This document shows positions 17,115-24,479 of a DNA stretch of 64,000 nucleotides, piece by piece. The DNA is from Kitasatospora humi (GTDB lineage: Bacteria; Actinomycetota; Actinomycetes; Streptomycetales; Streptomycetaceae). The translations under genes and the position numbers were made by a program. The stretch covers positions 99,181 through 163,180 of the forward strand of contig NZ_JAJJPA010000012.1 of assembly GCF_020907985.1 (NCBI RefSeq). Reading direction: 5' to 3'. Below the pieces are notes generated by a model. It was not told the DNA's origin, searched no databases, and was given only the letters and a program-made list of their open reading frames with translations. Within the stretch, counting starts at the first letter, position 1, and each line of letters opens with the position of its first letter.

Positions 17115-17171
17115 ATGAAGAAGATCAAGGTTCAGAAGAACCGCAACTACCTGGGCACGCTGCTCGGCTGA
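17115..17171 (+). CDS. 18-residue peptide, candidate RiPP precursor or scaffold
   Basis: MKKIKVQKNRNYLGTLLG. The ribosome site AGGAGGT is seven bases from the ATG, the best Shine-Dalgarno in this region, and nearly every codon ends in G or C, as in real genes here. It lies 65 bases after one M29/NicX-like gene and 73 bases before its paralogue, and a 14-bp perfect hairpin starts eight bases past the stop. The N-terminal half is basic (five Lys, one Arg), the C-terminal half has one Tyr and ends in Gly. Strong translation plus a hairpin before the enzyme genes is typical of precursor peptides needed in excess. It could instead be an attenuator leader peptide, though it lacks a run of one amino acid. 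Confidence 0.75.
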   Translation: MKKIKVQKNRNYLGTLLG

Positions 17172-17178
17172 GTACCGA

Positions 17179-17213
17179 CCCGTGGCGGGGCGCTCAAGCC
17201 GCCCCGCCACGGG
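17179..17213 (+). terminator. Hairpin after the 18-residue peptide gene (partial terminator)
   Basis: Perfect 14-bp stem (17179-17192 with 17200-17213) and a 7-base loop CTCAAGC, eight bases after the stop of the peptide gene and ahead of the next operon gene. It could stop part of transcription or protect the upstream mRNA end, raising peptide over enzyme expression. Confidence 0.75.
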
Positions 17214-17244
17214 GTTCCCGCCGTCCCCCGTAAGGGAGTTCACC

Positions 17245-18333
17245 GTGCCACCGCTGGAGCTCACCACTAGCGCCTTCGGCCAGTTCGGCGATCCGGCCGA
17301 AACGTTCTGCCTGATCACGAGTGCGGACGGCAGCACACCGCTCCACCTGCTGCCCGACCGCGGCTGTGCGCGGGTGATCCACCGGTCGCTCCCGGCCGGC
17401 ACGAGCCTGGGCGAACTGATCGCCGCGAGCGTCCCGCCGGACGCACACGTGCTCGCGGTCTGCCCCGGCCGGTTCCTCGACTCGCCGTCCGCACAGCAGC
17501 TCGGCTCGCGCAAGCTCGTCATACTGCCGGCCGGCTCCACGCCGCTGACCGCCGAGCACATCCGCTCCCTGCTGGAGTCCGCGGCGCGGACGGACATCGC
17601 TCAACAGGCCGTGGTGGCCGACGAGTTCTTCGAGCGGATCGAGAGCAGCGACCGGTTGGCCATCGTCGACGACTCCGCGGGCACCGAGGCCGAGTTCGAC
17701 CACACGGTCGGGGACTGCGTCTGGAACCAGCAGGCGGGCCCGCTCGACCCCGGCGACCAACAGATCTTTCCCTCGGGCAAGTTGAGCGTCACAGCAGCCG
17801 AGATCACCACCTTCCGACCGGAGGCGCGGCTGCTCGGTCTCACCGGTGACCTCACGCTGCGCGGCTGGCCGATCGTGCACCGGCACGCCGACCCGGCCGA
17901 CGCCGCCGATCAGCAGCGGCTGTTCGAGGCGCTCGCGCCCCTGGTCTCCCACCCGGTCACGCTGCGGGTGGCCGCCGGGTCCGTCGAGGACGTCACCCCG
18001 AACACCCCGGGGGGCAAACCGGCCGCCGCGGCACTGGAGAGCCTCTTCACCGACGACCCCCGCTACCGGGTCATCTGGGAACTCGGATTCGGCATCAACA
18101 CCACCACGGAGATCATCCCGGCGAACTGCGGGGCCAACGAGGTGTACGGCGCCACCGACGGCGTCGTGAACCTCGGCCTGGGGATCACCCCGACCACCAG
18201 GTTCGCGCTGGCGTTCCTCTGCCCGCACAGCTCACTGCTGGCCTCGGACGGGAGCGCCGTCCTGGGCGCCCGCAAGGCAGTGCCCCGCGGCCGGATGCGG
18301 CGGGTGTCCAGCGCGAGCTGCGGCTGCCACTGA
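17245..18333 (+). CDS. M29/NicX-fold paralogue with degraded metal site (pseudoenzyme)
   Basis: 362 residues; GTG 17245 preceded by AAGGGAG. It aligns along its whole length with the protein at 15979 (FCLIT, VWNQQAGPLD at 159-168, RYRVIWELG, NEVYGATDG), but the ligand positions are changed: E181 is K179, H310 is N309, and H322/D324 are A321/A323, while E279 and E299 remain. It therefore should not hold the His/His/Asp metal. It has its own C-terminal tail ending SSASCGCH, absent from the partner. Family knowledge: inactive paralogues often serve as regulatory or substrate-binding partners in heterodimers. That role, perhaps binding the 18-residue peptide, is inference. Confidence 0.7.
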   Translation: MPPLELTTSAFGQFGDPAETFCLITSADGSTPLHLLPDRGCARVIHRSLPAGTSLGELIAASVPPDAHVLAVCPGRFLDSPSAQQLGSRKLVILPAGSTPLTAEHIRSLLESAARTDIAQQAVVADEFFERIESSDRLAIVDDSAGTEAEFDHTVGDCVWNQQAGPLDPGDQQIFPSGKLSVTAAEITTFRPEARLLGLTGDLTLRGWPIVHRHADPADAADQQRLFEALAPLVSHPVTLRVAAGSVEDVTPNTPGGKPAAAALESLFTDDPRYRVIWELGFGINTTTEIIPANCGANEVYGATDGVVNLGLGITPTTRFALAFLCPHSSLLASDGSAVLGARKAVPRGRMRRVSSASCGCH

Positions 18334-18378
18334 GGCCGGCCACCAGCCACCCGTTCTCCACCAAGGAGGGAGCACTCC

Positions 18379-19107
18379 ATGACGGTCAACCCCGAGCTGC
18401 GCAAGCAGGTCGACACCATCCTCGACGGCTTCATCGCGGACTTCTACGAGACGGTCCCGTTCGCCCAGCACCAGAAGAGCGCCGCCGACCTCAACCTGGA
18501 CTACTACAAGCGCCACAACATCGAGACCATCCTGCGGCTGCGCCGCAAGCGGACGGTCGACGCGCTGGCCATCAAGTACTTCACCAAGGTCGACCCGGTG
18601 CAGGCCAAGGCGTGGGCGCACTACACCGACGACGAGATGCTGCACGACCGGCTGTTCGCCGCCGACCTGGCCAAGGTCGGGGTCGGCAAGGACGAGATCT
18701 ACTCCACCGAGCCGCTGCTCTCCACCAAGCTGCTCACCGGATACCTGCAGTACGGCATGGAGTTCGAGGACAGCCCGCTGGCCCTGATCACCAGCGTCTA
18801 CTTCGTCGAGTACGTCACCACCCGCACCCAGCCGGACTGGCTGGACAACCTGGGGAACGTGCTCGGCGAGGAGAACGTCAAGGGCGCCCGAGCCCATGTC
18901 AACACCGATCTCGACGACGACCACGACGACTTCGTGTGGCGGGTGCTGTCCTCGCTGGTGACCACCGAGGCCGATGAGAAGAAGGTCATCGAGCACCTGC
19001 GGCACGTCTACTGGCTGTGGAAGCTCTACTTCGTGGAGCTGCACCAGATCACCGTGCTCGGCAAGGCCGGGGCCCAGATCCCGCTGCCCACGTCGGCGGA
19101 CGTCTGA
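18379..19107 (+). CDS. Haem-oxygenase-like diiron oxidase (HDO) family protein
   Basis: 242 residues, all-helical, with AAGGAGG before ATG 18379. Candidate diiron ligands in the HDO order are E86 and H89 (DDEMLHDRLF), E144 (YFVEYV), H173, D177 or D179, and H182 (RAHVNTDLDDDH). Known members (UndA, BesC, CADD, SznF central domain, FlcE) use a transient diiron cluster and O2 for C-C or C-N chemistry on amino acids or fatty acids. Third enzyme in the central operon. The ligand spacing after H173 is slightly unusual, so assignment is by pattern. Substrate unknown: a tyrosine- or aspartate-derived residue is possible. A TenA- or PqqC-like cofactor-free role is the alternative. Confidence 0.72.
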   Translation: MTVNPELRKQVDTILDGFIADFYETVPFAQHQKSAADLNLDYYKRHNIETILRLRRKRTVDALAIKYFTKVDPVQAKAWAHYTDDEMLHDRLFAADLAKVGVGKDEIYSTEPLLSTKLLTGYLQYGMEFEDSPLALITSVYFVEYVTTRTQPDWLDNLGNVLGEENVKGARAHVNTDLDDDHDDFVWRVLSSLVTTEADEKKVIEHLRHVYWLWKLYFVELHQITVLGKAGAQIPLPTSADV

Positions 19108-19118
19108 GCCGGCCTCCG

Positions 19119-19907
19119 GTGAACGACGACGCCCGGGCGGCGGCGCGCTCCACCGGGTCGCGGACCGTCGAGGTGCTGGCCCTGCCGCCCGGCCCGGAAC
19201 TGCCGCCCGGCACCGAGAAGTGGATCGTGGACGGCCTGGTGGAAACCATGCCCGGCCTGCGGATGCGTGAACTGTTCGAGTTGCGCCGCGACATGCTGGT
19301 CGACGCCGACTACATCGTGGCCGGCGTCGACCGGGAGCGGGACCTGGTCGTCTCCCTGCTCACCTCGCGCTGGGTGACGATCCCGTCCGGCCACGCGTGC
19401 CTGCACGTGATGGTCCAGTTCGTCGGGGACGAGTACCGCAACGGTCCGGTTTTCGGCCGGAGTTGGTCCGTCCACTTCGCCCGGCTGCTGGCGGACGGCC
19501 GCCCGTTCCCCCAGGTGATCGCGCTCAAGACGTACAACCCGGTGGTGCACTGCGCGATGTCGGCCTTCAGCGGGCACCCCGACATCACCATGTACCCGGA
19601 CCTGTCCGGGCGGTTGGACCCCGGTGCGGCGGCGCTGGCCGCCGTGGTGGCCGGGGCACTCGCCCCCGGGGCGCCCTTCGATCCGGCCCGGGGCGTCATC
19701 GCGGGCATCGGGCTCCCGGTGGACCTCTACCACGAGCGGCCGACGAGCTACGTGCCGGAGGCGAACGCCTACTTCGCCGCCAACGCGGAGCCCGGCGACC
19801 GGGTGCTGTGCATGCTGCGAGTGCCCACCCGGGCCGGGGCGCACGCCATCCTGGCCGCCCTGGGCGTGCCCGCCCGGGGCGTGCCGTCGCCGCCCGAACG
19901 TGACTGA
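19119..19907 (+). CDS. Uncharacterised protein, possible GNAT-like fold
   Basis: About 262 residues from GTG 19119; the frame stays open further upstream inside the HDO gene, and no good ribosome site marks the start, so coupled translation is likely. I do not recognise the family. The middle (LVVSLLTSRWVTIP, then HVMVQFVGDEYRNGPVFGRSW and VIALKTYNPVVHCAMS) alternates strands and a glycine turn in a way that resembles a GNAT acyltransferase core, but the usual Q/R-x2-G-x-G/A motif is not clean. It is the last gene before a strong terminator in the central operon, so it belongs to the pathway. Function left open. Confidence 0.7.
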   Translation: MNDDARAAARSTGSRTVEVLALPPGPELPPGTEKWIVDGLVETMPGLRMRELFELRRDMLVDADYIVAGVDRERDLVVSLLTSRWVTIPSGHACLHVMVQFVGDEYRNGPVFGRSWSVHFARLLADGRPFPQVIALKTYNPVVHCAMSAFSGHPDITMYPDLSGRLDPGAAALAAVVAGALAPGAPFDPARGVIAGIGLPVDLYHERPTSYVPEANAYFAANAEPGDRVLCMLRVPTRAGAHAILAALGVPARGVPSPPERD

Positions 19908-19919
19908 ACCCGCCGACCT

Positions 19920-19953
19920 ACGGGCCCGGGGCCGCTCTCGGCCCCGGGCCCGT
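19920..19953 (+). terminator. Strong hairpin terminator
   Basis: Perfect 14-bp GC stem (ACGGGCCCGGGGCC with its complement) and 6-base loop, 13 bases after the stop of the unknown gene at 19907. It separates the peptide/HDO operon from the DUF2817 gene. Confidence 0.8.
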
Positions 19954-19987
19954 CGTCCGCATCCACGACTCCAGGAGCGCGAGACCG

Positions 19988-21094
19988 ATGACCGACCTGT
20001 TCCCGACCGACTACGCCCGGGCCCGCTCGGACTTCCGGCACGCGGCCGAGGCGGCCGGCGCCCGGCTGCGGACCTTCGTCCTGCCGGAGCACCGCGGGCC
20101 CGACGGCGGTGAACTCTGCGTGGACACGGCCTACCTGGGTCCGACCGGTCCGGCGAAGCTGCTGGTGACGGTCTCCGGCACGCACGGCATCGAGGGCTTC
20201 TGCGGCTCGGCGTGCCAGACCCGGATCCTGCTCGGGGAGGGCGTGGCGCGGTCCGCCGGCCGGGACACCGGCGTGCTGCTCGTCCACGCGCTCAACCCGT
20301 ACGGCTTCGCCCACCTGCGCCGCGTCAACGAGGACAACATCGACCTCAACCGCAACTTCGTCGACCACGACGACCCGCCGCACAACGACGCCTACGAGCT
20401 GGTGCACGCGGCACTGGTGCCGCCGGACGCCGGCGCGTTCTCCCCCAGCACGCTGGTCGCGGAACTGACCGGGCTCCAGGAGCGGTTGGGTCCGCGGGTC
20501 CTCCAGGAGGCGGTGACCCGCGGCCAGTACCGCCACCCGGACGGCCTGTTCTACGGCGGTCGGCAGGCGTGCTGGTCGCACCGGGTGTTCCGGGCCGTCG
20601 TGGCCGAGCAGGTCGCCGGGGCCGCGCACGTGGCCTACATCGACCTGCACACCGGGCTCGGCGAGCGCGGCGTCGGCGAACCAATCTTCCGCGGCGGCCG
20701 GGACGCCGGCGCGTTCGACCGGGCCCGGCGCTGGTACGGCGACGCGCTCACGGCTTCGGAGCAGGGCACCTCGTCCTCCACGCCGATCGTCGGCAACACG
20801 GCGGCCGCGGTCGCCGACGGTCTCGGCGCGGGAAGTGAACTCACCGCCATCACGCTGGAGTTCGGCACCCTTCCAGGCCCCGAGGTGCTGCTCGCGCTGT
20901 GCGCCGACAACTGGCTGCACCAGCACCGGGAGCCGGCCGAGGCGGTCCGCTCCGAGCTCAAGCAGCTGATCCGCACGGCGTTCTGCCCGGCGGCGGACGA
21001 GCTGTGGCGCTCCCAGGTCCTCCGACGGGCGCGCGAGGTCTTCGACCAGGCCCTCACCGGGCTCGCCGACGCCAAGCCGGGCCCACGGGCCTGA
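19988..21094 (+). CDS. DUF2817 / M14-like metallocarboxypeptidase
   Basis: 368 residues; ATG 19988 with AGGAGCG. The zinc motif of M14/succinylglutamate-desuccinylase-type proteins is present as H-x2-E in SGTHGIEGFCGS, with the third ligand in YIDLHTGLGE and a possible catalytic Glu in AITLEFGTLP. DUF2817 members are predicted deacylases or carboxypeptidases. Cytosolic, no signal peptide. It has its own transcription unit between two hairpins. In this cluster it is a candidate for removing an acyl or aminoacyl protecting or carrier group; no substrate is known. Confidence 0.8.
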   Translation: MTDLFPTDYARARSDFRHAAEAAGARLRTFVLPEHRGPDGGELCVDTAYLGPTGPAKLLVTVSGTHGIEGFCGSACQTRILLGEGVARSAGRDTGVLLVHALNPYGFAHLRRVNEDNIDLNRNFVDHDDPPHNDAYELVHAALVPPDAGAFSPSTLVAELTGLQERLGPRVLQEAVTRGQYRHPDGLFYGGRQACWSHRVFRAVVAEQVAGAAHVAYIDLHTGLGERGVGEPIFRGGRDAGAFDRARRWYGDALTASEQGTSSSTPIVGNTAAAVADGLGAGSELTAITLEFGTLPGPEVLLALCADNWLHQHREPAEAVRSELKQLIRTAFCPAADELWRSQVLRRAREVFDQALTGLADAKPGPRA

Positions 21095-21107
21095 CGCCCG
21101 GTCGGCG

Positions 21108-21152
21108 CCGGGCCGGTACCCGCACCGAGTGACAGTGCGGGTACCGGCCCGG
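21108..21152. terminator. Bidirectional terminator
   Basis: Perfect 18-bp stem (21108-21125 with 21135-21152) and 9-base loop between the convergent DUF2817 gene and aspartokinase gene. Confidence 0.88.
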
Positions 21153-21163
21153 CGGCACGTCCG

Positions 21164-22384
21164 TCACCCGCTCTCCGAGGGCGAGGAGGGCACGCTCCCC
21201 TGCGCGGAGCGGCCGTCGCCGACCAGCATGTCGCTGTACGCCGACCGCGCCTTGGCCGACAGCGGCAGCACCGCCGCCTCGGCGCCCGCAGGGTCCGGGT
21301 AGAGCAGATCGTGGCGGCGGCGGGCCTCCGCCTCGGCCTCGTCGCGCCGGACCAGGACGTGGTCGACGCCGCCGTCCGCCCGCACCGTGGTGACCACGCT
21401 GAGCCCGTCCTGGTGCCGCGCGGAGCCGAGGTGCCGCGCCGCGCCGCGGGCCCCGCGCGGCACCAGCAGGTGGGCGCCGCCCGCCGCGTCCACCGCCGTG
21501 GTCGCCAGCCCCTCCGACCGCAGGCGCTCCGCGGCCGCCCGGCGCTCCGACGCCGTCCGGAACCGCCAGACCTCGCTGTTGGGGTGCACCACCACCGAGG
21601 CGGCGGCCGGGCCGACCCCGACCAACGTCCCCGCGGCCGGCCCCCGCTCCCAGGGGAAGGGCCGGCAGTGCAGTCGGACACCGGTGCGTTCGGCCCAGTC
21701 GACGGCGCTCTCGTGGACGACCTTGGCACCGTGCCGGGACATCCGCCGCACGCCCTCGTAGCTGATCCGGGCGATGGTCCGCGCGGTCGGCACAAGATGG
21801 GGGTCAGCCGTGCACACCCCGGGGACGTCCGAGAAGAGTTCGCAGACGGGGGCGCCCAGCGCGCCGGCGACGGCGACCGCCGAGAGGTCCGAACTGTTGC
21901 GGCCCAGCATGACCGTCCGGCCGGCCTCGTCCACGGCCTGGCCACCGGGGACGACCAGGACCGGACAGCCGTCCAAAGCCGCTCGCAGCGTGGCGGGTTC
22001 GGCCCGGCGCAGCCCTGCCCGGTCGGGCGGTCCGGCGGCGAGCAGCCCGGTGTCCGCCGCCGACAGCGGGCGGGCGGGCAGGCCGGCGGCATCGAGGGCG
22101 GCCGCGAGCAGGGCCACGCTGACCGTCTCACCGCTGGTCAGCAGCATGGCGGCCGCCGCCGCCGGCGGGTCGGCCGCCACGGCGTCCAGCGTCTGCTGCA
22201 ACCGGCCCGTGGTACCGGACATCGCGCTCGCCACCAGGACCAGCGGCTGCTTGTCCTCGGCGACCCGCCGCGCCGCGTAGCGGGCCACCCGCCGGTAGCC
22301 GTCCAGCTGCGCGAACGAGGAACCGCCGAACTTCAGCACCAACGGCGGTACGTCCGAGCCGATTTCGGAGGTCAACTCAACCAC
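21164..22384 (-). CDS. ask: Aspartokinase (cluster copy)
   Basis: Phosphorylates aspartate to beta-aspartyl phosphate. 406 residues. Amino-acid-kinase signatures: LVLKFGGSSFAQ (residues 15-26), LVASAMSGTT, LLTSGETVS, and LGRNSSDLSAVAVAGAL followed by DVPGVCTADP. The C-terminal regulatory region (from about 270) is hard to match to normal ACT domains, which may signal altered feedback control. GTG start lies inside the end of asd (13-base overlap). Gene order asd then ask is the reverse of the primary ask-asd operon described in streptomycetes, suggesting a dedicated copy feeding the cluster with aspartyl phosphate and semialdehyde. Confidence 0.88.
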   Translation of the reverse strand: MVELTSEIGSDVPPLVLKFGGSSFAQLDGYRRVARYAARRVAEDKQPLVLVASAMSGTTGRLQQTLDAVAADPPAAAAAMLLTSGETVSVALLAAALDAAGLPARPLSAADTGLLAAGPPDRAGLRRAEPATLRAALDGCPVLVVPGGQAVDEAGRTVMLGRNSSDLSAVAVAGALGAPVCELFSDVPGVCTADPHLVPTARTIARISYEGVRRMSRHGAKVVHESAVDWAERTGVRLHCRPFPWERGPAAGTLVGVGPAAASVVVHPNSEVWRFRTASERRAAAERLRSEGLATTAVDAAGGAHLLVPRGARGAARHLGSARHQDGLSVVTTVRADGGVDHVLVRRDEAEAEARRRHDLLYPDPAGAEAAVLPLSAKARSAYSDMLVGDGRSAQGSVPSSPSESG

Positions 22385-23424
22385 CCGTACTTCACGGCGA
22401 GTTCCACGATCTGCACCGCGTTGAGCGCGGCGCCCACCCAGAGGTTGTCGGCGACGATCCAGACCGCGACCGACCGCGGGTCCTGCGGCTCGACGCGTAT
22501 CCGCCCGACGTGCACCAGAGCCCGGCTCTCGTCGTCGGCGAAGACCGTCCTGGGCATCGGGTAGGAAGGGGCGGCGTCAGAGCGGCGGTAGACCCGCAGG
22601 CCGGGTGTGTCGGCCAGCGCCTGCTCGACCTGCGCGGTGCTGACCGGTCGGCGCAGCCTGATGTGCGCCGCCTCCGAGTGGCAGTGGAAGACCGGCACCC
22701 GCACCGCCGTCGCGCTCACCCGCAGGTCCGGCAGGCCGAGGATCTTGCGCGGTTCGCGGACCAGCTTGCGCTCCTCGTGGCTGAGGCCGGTGTCGTCCTG
22801 GAGGCCGATCTCCGGCACCAGGTTGAAGGCCAGCGGCTGTCCGAAGCGGCCGTTGGGCGCGCCCTGCGCCTCCGGGTCGGCCAGCAACCTGGCGGACTCC
22901 CCGGCCAGTTCGGCCAGCCCGTGCAGACCGCCGCCCGACGCGGCCTGGTAGGTCGCCACCACGACGCCCTCCAGTTCGGCGAGCTCGTGCAACGGGTGCA
23001 GGGCGCGGACCAGTTGGATGGTCGAGCAGTTGGGGTTGGCGACCAGGTTGCCGGCAGGGCGCCGGGCGAGCGCTGCGGGGTTCACCTGCGGGACGACCAG
23101 CGGCACGTCCGGCCGCATCCGGAACGCGGAGGTGTTGTCGACCACCAGGACGCCGGCCGCGGCCAGGCGCTCCGCCTCGCGGCTGCTCAGCTCGGCGCCC
23201 GCACAGAAGACGGCGACATCCAGCTCCCGGGGATCGAGGGCCTCGACGGTGGTCATCGGGTCCACCGCCAGCGACAACCCCAGCTCGGCCGCCGGCCGGC
23301 GCCCGAGGCTCCGGGGGGACGCGACCGGCACCACCCGGCCCACCGGTACGGTCCCGCGGTCGAGCAGCTTCAGGCATTCCCGGCCGACGGCTCCGGTCGC
23401 GCCCACGACGGCGATGCGCAGCAT
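22372..23424 (-). CDS. asd: Aspartate-semialdehyde dehydrogenase (cluster copy)
   Basis: NADPH-dependent reduction of beta-aspartyl phosphate to aspartate semialdehyde; 350 residues. Cofactor motif GATGAVG at residues 8-14, phosphate-binding DNTSAFR at 96-102, nucleophile Cys133 in NPNCSTIQL, the QAASGGG segment, and a general-base His in the VPVFHCHSEAAH region. ATG 23424. It overlaps the aspartokinase start, giving a two-gene asd-ask unit behind the GlxA-type regulator gene. The pair implies that aspartate semialdehyde, or a product made from it such as homoserine or diaminobutyrate, is a building block. Confidence 0.92.
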   Translation of the reverse strand: MLRIAVVGATGAVGRECLKLLDRGTVPVGRVVPVASPRSLGRRPAAELGLSLAVDPMTTVEALDPRELDVAVFCAGAELSSREAERLAAAGVLVVDNTSAFRMRPDVPLVVPQVNPAALARRPAGNLVANPNCSTIQLVRALHPLHELAELEGVVVATYQAASGGGLHGLAELAGESARLLADPEAQGAPNGRFGQPLAFNLVPEIGLQDDTGLSHEERKLVREPRKILGLPDLRVSATAVRVPVFHCHSEAAHIRLRRPVSTAQVEQALADTPGLRVYRRSDAAPSYPMPRTVFADDESRALVHVGRIRVEPQDPRSVAVWIVADNLWVGAALNAVQIVELAVKYGWLS

Positions 23425-23469
23425 TCCCGTGCTCCTCTCGTGCCCTTGTGCGGGCCTCGGTCGTCGCCG

Positions 23470-24429
23470 TCAGGTGGACGGCCCCCGGAACGCGCGGCGG
23501 TAGGCGATCGGGGTGGTGTTGAGGGACCTCACGAACTGGTGCCGGAGCGCAGCGGCGTTGGCGAAACCCGATCGGGCCGCCACCACCTCCATGGTCTCGT
23601 TGGTGCTCTCCAGCATCCGCTGGGCGGTCAGCACCCGCTGTCCCAGCAGCCAGCGGTACGGGGTGGTGCCGGTCTCCATGCGGAAGTGGCGGGCGAACGT
23701 GCGGGGCGACATGCAGGCCCGGGCGGAGAGTTGTTCCACGCTCAGCTCCTGGTCCAAGTGGCGCGCCATCCATGCCAGTACGTCGCGCACGCCGCCCTCG
23801 CGGTACTCCGCCACCGGTCGTTCGATGTACTGCGCCTGGCCGCCGTCCCGGTGCGGGGGGACGACCATGCGGCGGGCGATGCCGTTCGCGACCTCGCTGC
23901 CCTGGAGCTTGCGCACCAGGTGGAGGCAGGCGTCGATGCCGGCGGAGGTGCCGGCCGAGGTCAGCACCGGGTCCTCGTCCACGTACAGGACGTGCGGTTC
24001 GACCCGCGCCTTGGGGAAGCGCCGGGCCAGTGCGTCGGCGTAGCGCCAGTGCGTGGTGCAGCGGCGTCCGTCCAGCAGGCCGGCGGCACCGAGGACGAAC
24101 GCTCCGACGCAGACGCTGAGCACCCTGGCGCCGCGCGCCACGGCCTCCCGCAGGGCCTCCAGCAGATCCGGCGGGAAGTCCCGGGTGTGGAAGTTGTCGC
24201 CCACCGGGATCGCTATGAGGTCCGCGTCCATCAGCCGGTCCAGTCCGTGCGGCGTGCTGATGGTGAACCCGGGAACGGCCCGCACCGAGGCGGCTTCCGC
24301 GGCGACCACGGCGAAGTCGTAGGCGGGCAGCCCGTCCGCCTGCCGGTCGATGCCGAACACCTCGCACACGACGCCGAGTTCGAAGGGATGGACGTTGTCC
24401 AGCAGCACAGCTGCCACTTTCTTCAGCAT
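23470..24429 (-). CDS. GlxA-family AraC-type regulator
   Basis: 319 residues: an N-terminal DJ-1/PfpI-like class I amidotransferase fold (residues 5-175, with the nucleophile-elbow segment VLSVCVGAFVLGAAG) followed by two AraC helix-turn-helix motifs (LSARACMSPRTFARHFR and ARSGFANAAALRHQFVRS). ATG 24429; an AT-rich CATATTAG element sits only six bases before the start, so the message may be nearly leaderless. It lies directly before asd-ask (45 bp) and likely controls them or the wider cluster. The ligand is unknown. Confidence 0.88.
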   Translation of the reverse strand: MLKKVAAVLLDNVHPFELGVVCEVFGIDRQADGLPAYDFAVVAAEAASVRAVPGFTISTPHGLDRLMDADLIAIPVGDNFHTRDFPPDLLEALREAVARGARVLSVCVGAFVLGAAGLLDGRRCTTHWRYADALARRFPKARVEPHVLYVDEDPVLTSAGTSAGIDACLHLVRKLQGSEVANGIARRMVVPPHRDGGQAQYIERPVAEYREGGVRDVLAWMARHLDQELSVEQLSARACMSPRTFARHFRMETGTTPYRWLLGQRVLTAQRMLESTNETMEVVAARSGFANAAALRHQFVRSLNTTPIAYRRAFRGPST

Positions 24430-24479
24430 GGGCCCTAATATGGCAGGGAATCGTGGGATCCTGACTTTCCATCAGCTGT

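Noticed and set aside
17115..17171. Peptide gene as a classic amino-acid attenuator
   Set aside because: No run of one regulatory codon and no alternative hairpin pairing seen; kept only as a minor alternative to a precursor role.
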